From CAIWHR01 sp963813415 (GTDB lineage: Bacteria; Pseudomonadota; Gammaproteobacteria; Burkholderiales; Casimicrobiaceae), in NCBI GenBank assembly GCA_963813415.1, contig CAWEYW010000009.1, forward strand, positions 372,001 through 436,000: a stretch of DNA of 64,000 bases, written 5' to 3'. Positions 18,757-27,376 of the stretch are shown piece after piece. The notes under the pieces are model-generated. The model was not told where the DNA came from. It made no database searches and was given only the letters and a program-made list of their open reading frames with translations. The position numbers were made by a program, and so were the translations under genes. Positions within the stretch are counted from its first letter, which is position 1. Every line of letters begins with the position of its first letter.

Positions 18757-20469
18757 ATGAATGATGCCGTCGCCCATCCCGCGCATGGTGCCGGCGTGGA
18801 CCCCATTCTCCTGTCGGTATACGCGCGCCTGTTCAAGTCGATCACCGACGAGATGAGCCTGTCGATGAGCCGGACGACGCGTTCGCCGATCCTGTGCGAG
18901 GCCAAGGATTTCGTCACCGGCCTCTACGATGGCGCCGGGCGCATGCTCGAGCAGACCGAGAACCTGCCGATCCTTGCGTTCTCGCTCGCGCCGGTATGCA
19001 AGTACCTCCTCGAGTACTTCGGCGACGACATCCATCCGGGCGACGTCATCTTCCACAACGACGTGTTCAGCTACGGCAACCAGAACAACGACGTGGCGGT
19101 GTTCACGCCGGTGTTCTTCGAGGACGCGCTCGTCGCGTGGACCGCGGTCAAGGGGCATCAGGCCGACATCGGCGGCAACGTCGCCGGAGGCTACAACCCG
19201 AATGCGACCGAGGTTTGGCAGGAGGCGCTGCGCATTCCCCCGGTGAAGGTCTACGAGCGCGGCAAGCTGCGCAAGGACGTGTGGGACCTCATCTTCGCCA
19301 ACATCCGGTTCGACATCGTGCGCCACGACATGCGTGCGGAGATCGGCGCATGCGGGATCGGCGCCAGGCGCTTCGTCGAGCTGCTGCAGAAATACGGACG
19401 CGACAGCTTCGAGCGCCACAAGAGCGCGCTGTTCGAGGCGACCCGCAGGATGATGGAGGCCGAGATCGCCTCGATTCCCAACGGCCACTACCACGGCGAG
19501 GGCCGCGTCTTCTACGATGGGCGGCACGAGGGCTCGACCTTCACGATCCGCGTCGATATCGAGGTCAGGGACCGCGCGATCCGCTTCGATTACAGTCGCA
19601 CCGATCCGCAGACGAACGGCTTCGTCAACGGCACGTTCACCTCGAGCGCGTCCGCCACGGTGCTCACGTTGCTGCAGATGGTCAACCCGGATATTCCGCA
19701 CAACGAAGGGATGCTGCAGCCGATCGAGATCGTCATCCCCGAAGGCACGATCCTCAATGCGGCGTATCCCAAGGCCACCACGTTCGGCAACCATCTCTGC
19801 CCGCCGAATGCGGACGCGATCATCCGCGCACTGGCACCCGTGATTCCCGATCGGGTCACGGCGGGCTGGAACAACCTTCTTTGCTCCCTGACGACCGGCA
19901 CCGATCCGGAGCGCGGAGAAAAGTATGTCGACATCGGGTTCATGGGCCTGAAAGGCGGCTCGGGCGCGATGCGCGGCACCGATGGCTACGACCATATCGG
20001 CATGATCGATGCGTCCGGAGGCCTGCTCGACCAGGACTACGAGATGTTCGAGCAGCAGACGCCGCACCTCCTCGTGAAGCACGAGTACCAGCCCGATTCG
20101 GCGGGTCCGGGCCAGTGGCGCGGCGGACTCGGCGTGGAAACGGTCTTTCGCATCGGGTCCGAGGACACCCAGCTCGTCACCTTCGGCGACGGCGATTGCG
20201 AGCCGGCCTTCGGTCTGTTCGGCGGGGGCGACGGCACCCTGAACTCGATTCGCCTCACCTACCCGGACGGGCACACCGTCGTGCCGCGCAACAAGGATCT
20301 CATCGCCGGCGTTCCCAAAGGCACGGTGTACCACCAGCTTGCAGGCGGTGGCGGCGGCTACGGCGACCCACGCGCACGCGACCGCGCGAAGCTGGCGTGC
20401 GAGGTGCGCGACGGCGTCATCTCGGAACAGTGCGCGCACGACCTGTACGGTTGGCGCGCAAAGGCATAG
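18757..20469 (+). CDS. hyuB: Hydantoinase/oxoprolinase/carboxylase family B subunit
   Basis: A 570-residue HyuB-type subunit with SVYARLFKSITDEMS, the metal-site region DVIFHNDVFSYGNQNNDVAVFTP split by conserved GHQADIGG, and the C-terminal PDSAGPGQWRGG and AGGGGGYGDP motifs. It forms the catalytic partner of HyuA. The ATG at 18757 matches the family start, and the gene follows hyuA in the same operon. No gamma-type carboxylase subunit is present next to it, which slightly favours a lactam/cyclic amide hydrolase over acetone-carboxylase chemistry. Confidence 0.88.
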   Translation: MNDAVAHPAHGAGVDPILLSVYARLFKSITDEMSLSMSRTTRSPILCEAKDFVTGLYDGAGRMLEQTENLPILAFSLAPVCKYLLEYFGDDIHPGDVIFHNDVFSYGNQNNDVAVFTPVFFEDALVAWTAVKGHQADIGGNVAGGYNPNATEVWQEALRIPPVKVYERGKLRKDVWDLIFANIRFDIVRHDMRAEIGACGIGARRFVELLQKYGRDSFERHKSALFEATRRMMEAEIASIPNGHYHGEGRVFYDGRHEGSTFTIRVDIEVRDRAIRFDYSRTDPQTNGFVNGTFTSSASATVLTLLQMVNPDIPHNEGMLQPIEIVIPEGTILNAAYPKATTFGNHLCPPNADAIIRALAPVIPDRVTAGWNNLLCSLTTGTDPERGEKYVDIGFMGLKGGSGAMRGTDGYDHIGMIDASGGLLDQDYEMFEQQTPHLLVKHEYQPDSAGPGQWRGGLGVETVFRIGSEDTQLVTFGDGDCEPAFGLFGGGDGTLNSIRLTYPDGHTVVPRNKDLIAGVPKGTVYHQLAGGGGGYGDPRARDRAKLACEVRDGVISEQCAHDLYGWRAKA

Positions 20470-20472
20470 CGC

Positions 20473-21606
20473 GTGGACTTCGATCTTTCTGTCGAGCAGC
20501 GTGCGATGCGCGATCTCTTTGCGCGCTTCTCCGACGCGGAGGTCGCACCTGCCGCGGCGGCGCTCGACGCGGCGCACGCGTTTCCGCAGGCGCTTTTCAG
20601 GCGCCTGGGCGAGCTCGGGCTGTTCGGCATGCGCTATCCGGAAAGCTCCGGCGGGTCGGGCCTCGATCTCCTGTCCTTTTGCCTGTGCCTCACCGAGATT
20701 GCGCGCGGCTCGGTGTCGCTGGCCGGGTGCGCCGCGATGCAGTCGCTCATGGGGACCGAGTTCGTGCACCGGCTTGGCAATGCCGATATCGTCGAGCGGC
20801 TGTTCAAGCCTGCGCTGCGCGGCGACAAGATCGGCGCGATCTGCATGACCGAGCCGAACGCTGGCAGTGATCTCGACGCCATTGCAACGACCGCGCGCAA
20901 GGTCGATGGTGGCTATGTGGTGTCCGGGCAGAAGACCTGGGTCACCTCTGCACCGGTCGCCGATTTCTTCACCGTGTTTGCCCGCGCCGGCAGCGAACGC
21001 AAACTCACCATCTTCCTGGTGGAACGCTCGTTTCCGGGCGTGGTCGTGGGACGGGCGATCGACAAGATGGGCGTATGGGCGCTGCCGACCTCCGAGGTGG
21101 CGTTCGATGATTGCCGCGTCCCGGATTCGCATCGGCTGTCGCGGGCCGAGGGCGATGGCGAAGCGCACCTGCGCAAGATTCTGGCGGCGATCCGTATCAT
21201 CACCGGCGCGATCGCCGTGGGGGTCGCCCGCGCCGCACTGGAGGAAGCGCAACGCTATGCCAGCCAGCGCGTCCAGTTCGGGAAGCCCATCGACCGCTTC
21301 CCGGCGATCCAGGCGAAGCTCGCCGACATGGCGACGGGCCTCGCCGCCGCCGAGCAGCTGGTGCATCGCGCGGCATGGCTGCACGACGCGGCGCGGCCAC
21401 ATCACATGGAAGCCGCGATGGCCAAGCTCTTCGCGAGCGAGACTGCGGCGACGATCTGCGATCAGGCAGCACGCGTGCTCGCCTCCTATGGCTATGCGAT
21501 GGATTACCCGGTGCAGCGCTACTTGCGCGACGTGCGCTTCACCCTGATCGGCGGCGGGACGAGCGAGATCCTGAAGCTCGTCATCGCCAAGGAGCTCGCG
21601 CGATGA
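20473..21606 (+). CDS. Acyl-CoA dehydrogenase family protein
   Basis: A 377-residue flavoprotein of the acyl-CoA dehydrogenase family, with CMTEPNAGSDL, GQKTWVTSAPVADFF, the RYASQRVQFGKPIDRF segment and a C-terminal LIGGGTSEILK. In classical members the catalytic glutamate sits in YEGT; here that place is Gly361 (GGGT). The alternative glutamate position used by isovaleryl-CoA dehydrogenase is also not acidic by my alignment. The start is a GTG, 3 nt after hyuB, and the stop overlaps the mutase small subunit. Confidence 0.85.
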   Translation: MDFDLSVEQRAMRDLFARFSDAEVAPAAAALDAAHAFPQALFRRLGELGLFGMRYPESSGGSGLDLLSFCLCLTEIARGSVSLAGCAAMQSLMGTEFVHRLGNADIVERLFKPALRGDKIGAICMTEPNAGSDLDAIATTARKVDGGYVVSGQKTWVTSAPVADFFTVFARAGSERKLTIFLVERSFPGVVVGRAIDKMGVWALPTSEVAFDDCRVPDSHRLSRAEGDGEAHLRKILAAIRIITGAIAVGVARAALEEAQRYASQRVQFGKPIDRFPAIQAKLADMATGLAAAEQLVHRAAWLHDAARPHHMEAAMAKLFASETAATICDQAARVLASYGYAMDYPVQRYLRDVRFTLIGGGTSEILKLVIAKELAR

Positions 21607-22028
21607 GCCTCGGAGCTTCCGCCGGCGCGCGAAGTCGGCCGGCGCCCCTGCGTGTCCTGCTTGCCAAACCCGGGCTCGACGGTCACGACGTCGGTGCCAA
21701 AGTCGTCGTGCGCGCGCTGATGGATGCGGGCTTCGAAGTCATCTACACCGGCCTGCGGCAGACGCCGGAGGCCATCGCACGCATCGCGCTCGAGGAGGAC
21801 GTCGACGTGATCGCGCTCTCCAGCATGGCGGGCTCGCATCTCGCGTTCTGTGCACGCCTCGCGCCGCTGCTGCGCGAATCCGGCCTCACCGACAAGCTCT
21901 GGGTGATCGGCGGGAACCTGCCGGCGCAGGACCACGCGGGGTTGCGTGAGCTCGGCTTCCGCGGCGTGTTTCCGACGGGCTCGCGCCTCACGGATATCGT
22001 CGCTTACATCGGGGAGAACGTGCGGTGA
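21603..22028 (+). CDS. Acyl-CoA mutase small subunit, B12-binding
   Basis: A 141-residue cobalamin-binding domain of the methylmalonyl-CoA mutase type. It has the DGHDVG (DxHxxG) motif whose histidine replaces dimethylbenzimidazole as lower ligand, and the later SSMAGSH and GGNLPAQD loops. It would present adenosylcobalamin to the separate large subunit. The frame is open further upstream, but the ATG at 21603 overlaps the dehydrogenase stop (ATGA) and fits the family. A GTGA overlap leads into the large subunit. Confidence 0.92.
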   Translation: MSLGASAGARSRPAPLRVLLAKPGLDGHDVGAKVVVRALMDAGFEVIYTGLRQTPEAIARIALEEDVDVIALSSMAGSHLAFCARLAPLLRESGLTDKLWVIGGNLPAQDHAGLRELGFRGVFPTGSRLTDIVAYIGENVR

Positions 22029-23635
22029 ATGCGCGAGACGATACGGTGCTGCGACGGGTCGTGAACGAATCCGGCATCGAGGTGAAGCCGCTCTATACGG
22101 CGGCGGAGCTCGACGCGAGCGGGGGCATCGGCATGGTGGGCCTGCCCGGCGAGTATCCGTTCACGCGCGGCATCCACCCGCTCATGTTCCGCAAGCGGCC
22201 GTGGACGATGCGGCAGTACACGGGCTTCGGCAACGCGCGCGACACCAACGCGCGCTTCCAATACCTGATCGCCAATGGCCAGACGGGCCTCAACGTGGCT
22301 TTCGATCTGCCCACGCAGATCGGCCTCGACTCCGACGACCCTCTGGCCGACGGCGAGGTGGGCCGTGTCGGCATGGCAGTGGACACGCTGCGCGACATGG
22401 AGGTCGCGTTCGAAGGCATCGATCTCGAGGCGATCACCGTGTCCCTGACGATCAACGGCGCCGCGGCGATCCTGATCGCCATGTATCTGGCGATGGCCGA
22501 GAAGCGCGGCTACGATCTGCAGCGCCTGCGCGGCACCGCCCAGAACGACATTCTCAAGGAGTTCGTTGGTCGCGGCACGTGGATCTTTCCGGTCGAGCCC
22601 TCGGTGAAGCTCGTCGGAGACACCATCGAGTATTGCGCGCACGCCGCACCCAAGTACACGCCGGTATCCGTGTGCGGGTATCACATTCGCGAATCGGGCG
22701 CGAACCCGGTGCAGGAAATCGCCTACGCCTTCTGCATCGCCAGGGCCTATGCCGACGAGGTATTGCGCCGCGGCCTGGATGTCGACACCTTTGCCGGGCG
22801 GTTGTCGTACAACTTCAACATCTTTGGCAGCATCTTCGAGCAGGTGGCGAAGTTCCGCGCCGCCCGCGGGCTGTGGGCGCAGATCATGAAGGAGCAATAC
22901 GGCGCCCGGGATCCGGCATCGATGATGATGCGCATGATCGCCGGAGGGGGCGGCAGCGGCCTTACGTTCGAGCAGCCCGAGCTCAACATCGTCCGCGGCG
23001 CCTATTACGCGCTCATCAGCGCGCTTTCCGGCGCGCAGACGATGGCACTGTGCTGCTTCGACGAGGCGTACACCATCCCGAGCGAGTACGCGCAGCGCAT
23101 CTCCCTGCGCACGATGCAGCTCCTGATCGAGGAAATGGGGCTGTGCGACACGGTCGATCCGCTGGGCGGCTCGTACTACGTCGAAACCCTCACCAACGAA
23201 ATGCGCGGGAAGATCGCCGCGGTGATGGCCGATGTGGACGCCCGGGGTGGCATCGTGAAGCTCATCGGCGAAGGACGCATTCAGGCCGAAGTGTCGGCGC
23301 AGGCCTACCAGCACCAGTGTGCGCTCGAGGATGGCACGTTTCGCAAGGTCGGCGTCAACTGCTACCGCATCGACGAGGAGAAAACGCCGGTTGAGCTGCA
23401 CCCTCACCGGGCCGAGGACACGCGGGCCCAGATCGCCGCACTCGAGACGATGCGGCGACAGCGCGACAACGCGCAGGTCGAGAAATCGCTGCACCGGGTC
23501 ACGGCCGACGCGCGCGGCGGCCTCAACGTCATGCCGGCGATCCTCGACGCCGTGAAGTGCTATGCCAGCGTCGGCGAGATCACCCGCGAGCTCGTTGGCG
23601 TCCATGGCCGCTATCGCGAGCCGATCCGGTTCTAG
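22025..23635 (+). CDS. B12-dependent acyl-CoA mutase large subunit (methylmalonyl-CoA mutase family)
   Basis: A 536-residue TIM-barrel subunit of a B12-dependent carbon-skeleton mutase. Residues equivalent to MCM Tyr89, Arg207 and His244 (Propionibacterium numbering, recalled) appear as Tyr65, Arg183 and His220, which argues for a carboxyl-bearing substrate rather than isobutyryl- or 2-hydroxyisobutyryl-CoA. However, the segment normally RTHSQTSG reads RMIAGGGG at 303-310, so two active-site residues differ. The two-subunit design with a separate B12 domain resembles ICM and HCM. It starts with GTG overlapping the small subunit. Confidence 0.88.
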   Translation: MNARDDTVLRRVVNESGIEVKPLYTAAELDASGGIGMVGLPGEYPFTRGIHPLMFRKRPWTMRQYTGFGNARDTNARFQYLIANGQTGLNVAFDLPTQIGLDSDDPLADGEVGRVGMAVDTLRDMEVAFEGIDLEAITVSLTINGAAAILIAMYLAMAEKRGYDLQRLRGTAQNDILKEFVGRGTWIFPVEPSVKLVGDTIEYCAHAAPKYTPVSVCGYHIRESGANPVQEIAYAFCIARAYADEVLRRGLDVDTFAGRLSYNFNIFGSIFEQVAKFRAARGLWAQIMKEQYGARDPASMMMRMIAGGGGSGLTFEQPELNIVRGAYYALISALSGAQTMALCCFDEAYTIPSEYAQRISLRTMQLLIEEMGLCDTVDPLGGSYYVETLTNEMRGKIAAVMADVDARGGIVKLIGEGRIQAEVSAQAYQHQCALEDGTFRKVGVNCYRIDEEKTPVELHPHRAEDTRAQIAALETMRRQRDNAQVEKSLHRVTADARGGLNVMPAILDAVKCYASVGEITRELVGVHGRYREPIRF

Positions 23636-23643
23636 GGGGCCGC

Positions 23644-24513
23644 ATGCACGAAAAGATTGAAGCGTATTGCGTGCCGGCGTCGCTCACCGAAGCCGCAGAG
23701 ATTCTGCGTCCGGGTGACGTGACCATTCTGGCGGCAGGTACCGATCTCATGCCCCAGGCCCATGCGGGGCGGGTACGGTTCGGCCGGGTGCTGATGAGCG
23801 TTCGCCGCGTGCCGGAACTACGCGGGATCGCCCTCGAGAGCGGCTGGCTGCGCATCGGTGCGCTCACGACCGTCACCGAGCTCATGGCCGACGCGCACGT
23901 CCGGGAGCACGCGCCCATTCTGGCTACCGCCGGCGATCACTTCGCGAGCGGCCAGTTACGCAACGTCGCCACCGTCGGCGGCAACATCTGCAACGCCTCA
24001 CCTGCAGGTGATCTCCTCGTGCCCCTCCTGGTGCTCGCTGCCGAGGTCGAGCTCGTCTGCAAGCCGAACGGAAGCTGTGTGAGCCGCCGCGTGCCGCTGC
24101 AGGAGTTTTTCACGGGGCCGGGCAAGACGGTACGGTCGGGCAATGAGCTCCTGGTTGCAGTGCACGTCCCCATCCGCGCCGAGCGGCGCGTGATGCGCTT
24201 CGTCAAGTTCGGCACGCGCCCGGCGCTCGACATCGCCGCCGTATCCATCGGCATTGCGGGCGTGTTGCGCGAGGGCGCGCTGCACGACCCACGCGTTGCT
24301 TTCGGCGCCGTGGGGCCGACTCCGATGCGCGGCCCTGCGACGGAAACGGCGCTTGCCGGCGCGGTTCTCACCGCCGAGGTGATCGAGCGTGCCGCGGCCG
24401 CAGCCACTGACGAGGTGCGGCCGATCTCCGACGTGCGCGCCTCGGCATGGTATCGCCGCGAGCTCGTCCATAACCTCATCAAAAGGATGCTTGCCGATGT
24501 CGCTGCGACATGA
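23644..24513 (+). CDS. Molybdenum hydroxylase, FAD-binding medium subunit
   Basis: A 289-residue CoxM/xanthine-dehydrogenase-type FAD subunit. FAD motifs are ILAAGTDLMPQA near residue 30 and TVGGNICNASPAGDL. It lacks the cysteine-rich loop that gives 4-hydroxybenzoyl-CoA reductase an extra 4Fe-4S cluster, so it is probably an ordinary hydroxylase rather than that reductase. It passes electrons from the iron-sulfur subunit to an acceptor. The ATG at 23644 is 8 nt after the mutase stop, and it overlaps the next subunit by 17 nt. Confidence 0.9.
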   Translation: MHEKIEAYCVPASLTEAAEILRPGDVTILAAGTDLMPQAHAGRVRFGRVLMSVRRVPELRGIALESGWLRIGALTTVTELMADAHVREHAPILATAGDHFASGQLRNVATVGGNICNASPAGDLLVPLLVLAAEVELVCKPNGSCVSRRVPLQEFFTGPGKTVRSGNELLVAVHVPIRAERRVMRFVKFGTRPALDIAAVSIGIAGVLREGALHDPRVAFGAVGPTPMRGPATETALAGAVLTAEVIERAAAAATDEVRPISDVRASAWYRRELVHNLIKRMLADVAAT

Positions 24514-24979
24514 GATCCGTTTCATGATCAACGGCGCGCCGAAGCGCGTCAGCGTCCCGGTGACGATGAGCACACTCGCGCTCATCCGCGACGAGCTCGG
24601 GTTGATCGGCACCAAATACGGGTGCGGCGAAGGCGAATGCGGCGCCTGCACGATCCTGGTCGATGGCGTCTCGGTCAATAGCTGCCTCATGTTCGCCGTC
24701 GATTGCGATGGACGCGAGATCACCACGATCGAGGCGGTAGTCGAGACGACGACGGGCGAAAGGCTCCGTGACGCCTTTGTCGCGTGTGGCGCCGTGCAGT
24801 GCGGGTTCTGCACGCCCGGGATGATCGTGCAGGCAGCGCACGTGCTCGAGCATGGACCGCATGCCACGGCGGACGAGATCAAGCGCGGCATCGAGGGCAA
24901 CCTTTGCCGCTGCACGGGCTACGTCAAGATCATCGACGCGATCGCCACGGCCGCCGACGCCCTGGAACGGGAGGGGTGA
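24497..24979 (+). CDS. Molybdenum hydroxylase, [2Fe-2S] small subunit
   Basis: A 160-residue CoxS-type subunit with a plant-ferredoxin [2Fe-2S] site (YGCGEGECGACTILVDG and the following Cys) and a second four-helix [2Fe-2S] site (CGFCTPG and CRCTGY). It transfers electrons between the molybdenum and FAD sites. The ATG at 24497 fits the family start and lies within the end of the FAD-subunit gene; the stop shares one base with the ATG of the molybdenum subunit. Confidence 0.95.
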   Translation: MSLRHEIRFMINGAPKRVSVPVTMSTLALIRDELGLIGTKYGCGEGECGACTILVDGVSVNSCLMFAVDCDGREITTIEAVVETTTGERLRDAFVACGAVQCGFCTPGMIVQAAHVLEHGPHATADEIKRGIEGNLCRCTGYVKIIDAIATAADALEREG

Positions 24980-27342
24980 TGGCAACGATCGCCAAAGAGA
25001 CGCTCATTGGCCGGCGCATCCCCAAGCTCGACGCACCGGACAAGGCGAGCGGCAAGACGCGCTACCTGGACGACCTCAACCTGCCGGGGCAGCTCCACGC
25101 CAAGATCCTGCGCTCGAGCCGCCTGCACGCGCGCATCGTGCGGATCGACACCAGCCGCGCGAAAGCGCTGCCAGGGGTGCACGCGGTGCTGACGGCCGCC
25201 GACGTTCCTTATCAGCGCCCGCTGGGCATCATCGCCAAGGATCACCTGCCGCTCAAGGGTGACAAGGTGCGCAGCCTGCGCGACGAGATCGCCGCGGTCG
25301 CCGCCGACACCGAGGAGCTTGCCGAGGAGGCGCTGCGGCTCATCGAGGTGGAATACGAGGACCTGCCGGTCCTTTGCGATCCGCGTGCGGCGCTGGAGCC
25401 CGGCGCGCCGGTCATCCACGACAGCCATCCCGACAACGTCACCACGCGCTGGGACTACGCGCAGGGCGACGTCGAGCTGGGCGAAGCCGAGTCGGACGTC
25501 GTGGTCGAGGACACGTTCACGCTGCACTACGTGACGCATTGCTGCATGGGCGTGTCGGGGATCATCGCCGATTTCGATCCTTCCGGGAACCTGACGCTGT
25601 ACTCCAATACGCAGGTGCCGTTCCTGCACAAGCGCGAGTTCGCGCAGGTGCTGGGCATGGACCCGGCCCGCATCCGCATCATCCAGCCATCGATCGGTGG
25701 TGGCTTCGGGAGCAAGCTCGACATCTACCCGTTCGAGCCGATCTGCATCTTCCTGGCGCGCGCGGCGCGCCGGCCGGTCAAGCTCGTGTTCACGCGCGAG
25801 GAGGAGTTCATTGCCTCGCCCACGCGCCAGCCGGTCATCCTGACCCTGCGGAGCGGCGCGAAGAAGGACGGCACGCTCACCTTCCGCACGGTGAACACGC
25901 TGCACGACAACGGAGCCTACACGTCATGGGGTGCGTCGACGCCCTTCGTGATCATGCAGACGGTGAGCTCGCTCTACCGCGTGCCGCACTGCAAGTACCA
26001 CACGACCGTGGTGTACACGAACAACCCCTACGCCGGGTCCTTCCGGGGCTACGGCAACCTGCAGGGCACGTTCGCGGTGGAAAGCCACATGGACAAGCTT
26101 GCCGAGGCCATCGGCATGGATCCCCTGTCGTTTCGCCTGAAGAACGCGCAGGAGCCCGGCGAAATCACCGGACAGGGACTGCACTTCAAGAGCTGTGGCC
26201 TGAAGGAGTGCCTCACGACCGCGGCCCGGTACAGCGACTTCCAGAGGAAGCACCAGGAGAATGTCGCGCGCCAGCGGGCGCCCGGCGCGATCAAGCGCGG
26301 CGTGGGCATGGCGTCGATGCTGCACGTGGGCGGCGGCGCCAAGATCTATCCGTCCGACGGCTGCGGCACGATCCTCAAGCTGGACGACTTCGCGCAGGTG
26401 ACCCTCATCACCGGTGCCTCGGAGATCGGGCAGGGTTCCGAGACCGTGCTGGCCCAGCTCGTCTGCGAGGAGCTCGGGTTGCCGATGACCGCGGTCAAGG
26501 TCGTGAACAACGACACCGACATCACGCCGTGGGACGTCGGCGTCCATGCCAGCCGTACCACCTTCATTGCCGGCAACTCGGCGCTCGGCGCGGCGCGCAA
26601 GGCCCGGGCCAAGATCTTCGCCGCGGCCGAGAACCTGACCGGCTGCGCTGCCGCGATCATGGATCTGCGCGCAGGACACATCGTCGACGCGACCACGGAC
26701 GAACCGCTCATTGCACTCGACAAGCTGGTGCGCTCGCTTCATTTCTCCGACCGGGCCGAGCTCGTGATGACCACGCACTACTACGAGCCACCCAGCAAGC
26801 ACCAGGACAAGGAATTCAAGGGGAATGTGTCGGCGGCGTACGCGTGGGCGACGCAGGTCGTCGAAGTCGAGGTGGACACCGAGACGGGCGTCGTGCGCAT
26901 GACCAAGGTGACCGCCGCGCACGATGTCGGACGGGTGCTCAACCGCCTCGGTATCGAAGGCCAGGTCGAGGGTGGGGTGGTGATGGGCGCGGGCTACGCG
27001 CTCACCGAGGAGCTCATCGTCGAGAACGGGGCGGTGAAGAACCCCGGCTTTCGCGACTACAAGCTGGTCACCGCCCCCGAGGTGCCCGCGATGGACATCC
27101 ACTTCATCGAGACTTTCGACGGGGAAGGGCCGCAAGGCGCGAAGGGGGTCGGCGAGGCGCCGGCGATCTGCATCGCGGCCGCCACCGCGAACGCGATCTA
27201 CAACGCGACCGGCGTGCGCATCTACCGGCTTCCGTTCACGCCGGAAAAGGTCTACCGCGCCCTGGTCGACGCGCGCACCGGCGCGGATGCATCCGGCACC
27301 GCCCCGATCAGAGCGGCAACCGCGCTCGCGGTGTCATGCTGA
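24979..27342 (+). CDS. Molybdenum hydroxylase, molybdopterin-binding large subunit
   Basis: A 787-residue CoxL/xanthine-oxidase-type subunit. It shows IGRRIPKLDAPDKASGK, the GGGFGSK molybdopterin loop, the FRGYG motif and the C-terminal GAKGVGEAP with the catalytic glutamate. It hydroxylates a carbon, often next to a ring nitrogen, using water as oxygen source, so the step needs no O2. The substrate is unknown. The last 30 residues run past the usual end and overlap the CoA-transferase upstream region only in non-coding frames. Confidence 0.92.
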   Translation: MATIAKETLIGRRIPKLDAPDKASGKTRYLDDLNLPGQLHAKILRSSRLHARIVRIDTSRAKALPGVHAVLTAADVPYQRPLGIIAKDHLPLKGDKVRSLRDEIAAVAADTEELAEEALRLIEVEYEDLPVLCDPRAALEPGAPVIHDSHPDNVTTRWDYAQGDVELGEAESDVVVEDTFTLHYVTHCCMGVSGIIADFDPSGNLTLYSNTQVPFLHKREFAQVLGMDPARIRIIQPSIGGGFGSKLDIYPFEPICIFLARAARRPVKLVFTREEEFIASPTRQPVILTLRSGAKKDGTLTFRTVNTLHDNGAYTSWGASTPFVIMQTVSSLYRVPHCKYHTTVVYTNNPYAGSFRGYGNLQGTFAVESHMDKLAEAIGMDPLSFRLKNAQEPGEITGQGLHFKSCGLKECLTTAARYSDFQRKHQENVARQRAPGAIKRGVGMASMLHVGGGAKIYPSDGCGTILKLDDFAQVTLITGASEIGQGSETVLAQLVCEELGLPMTAVKVVNNDTDITPWDVGVHASRTTFIAGNSALGAARKARAKIFAAAENLTGCAAAIMDLRAGHIVDATTDEPLIALDKLVRSLHFSDRAELVMTTHYYEPPSKHQDKEFKGNVSAAYAWATQVVEVEVDTETGVVRMTKVTAAHDVGRVLNRLGIEGQVEGGVVMGAGYALTEELIVENGAVKNPGFRDYKLVTAPEVPAMDIHFIETFDGEGPQGAKGVGEAPAICIAAATANAIYNATGVRIYRLPFTPEKVYRALVDARTGADASGTAPIRAATALAVSC

Positions 27343-27376
27343 ACGCTGCCAACGCCGTGCAGTCCCGGACTTCATC

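Noticed and set aside
15133..18917. Very long minus-strand open frames opposite the ligase and hyuA genes
   Set aside because: They are shadows caused by high GC third positions on the plus strand; the translations are rich in Arg, His and Asp, have no domain and no ribosome site, and the plus-strand genes are clear.
22025..23635. Isobutyryl-CoA or 2-hydroxyisobutyryl-CoA mutase
   Set aside because: The position of MCM Tyr89 is Tyr (not Phe or Ile) and that of Arg207 is Arg (not Gln), and the HCM aspartate in the GLNVAFD segment is Ala.
23644..27342. 4-hydroxybenzoyl-CoA reductase
   Set aside because: The FAD subunit has no extra cysteine loop for the additional 4Fe-4S cluster that marks this enzyme, so a general Mo hydroxylase call is safer.
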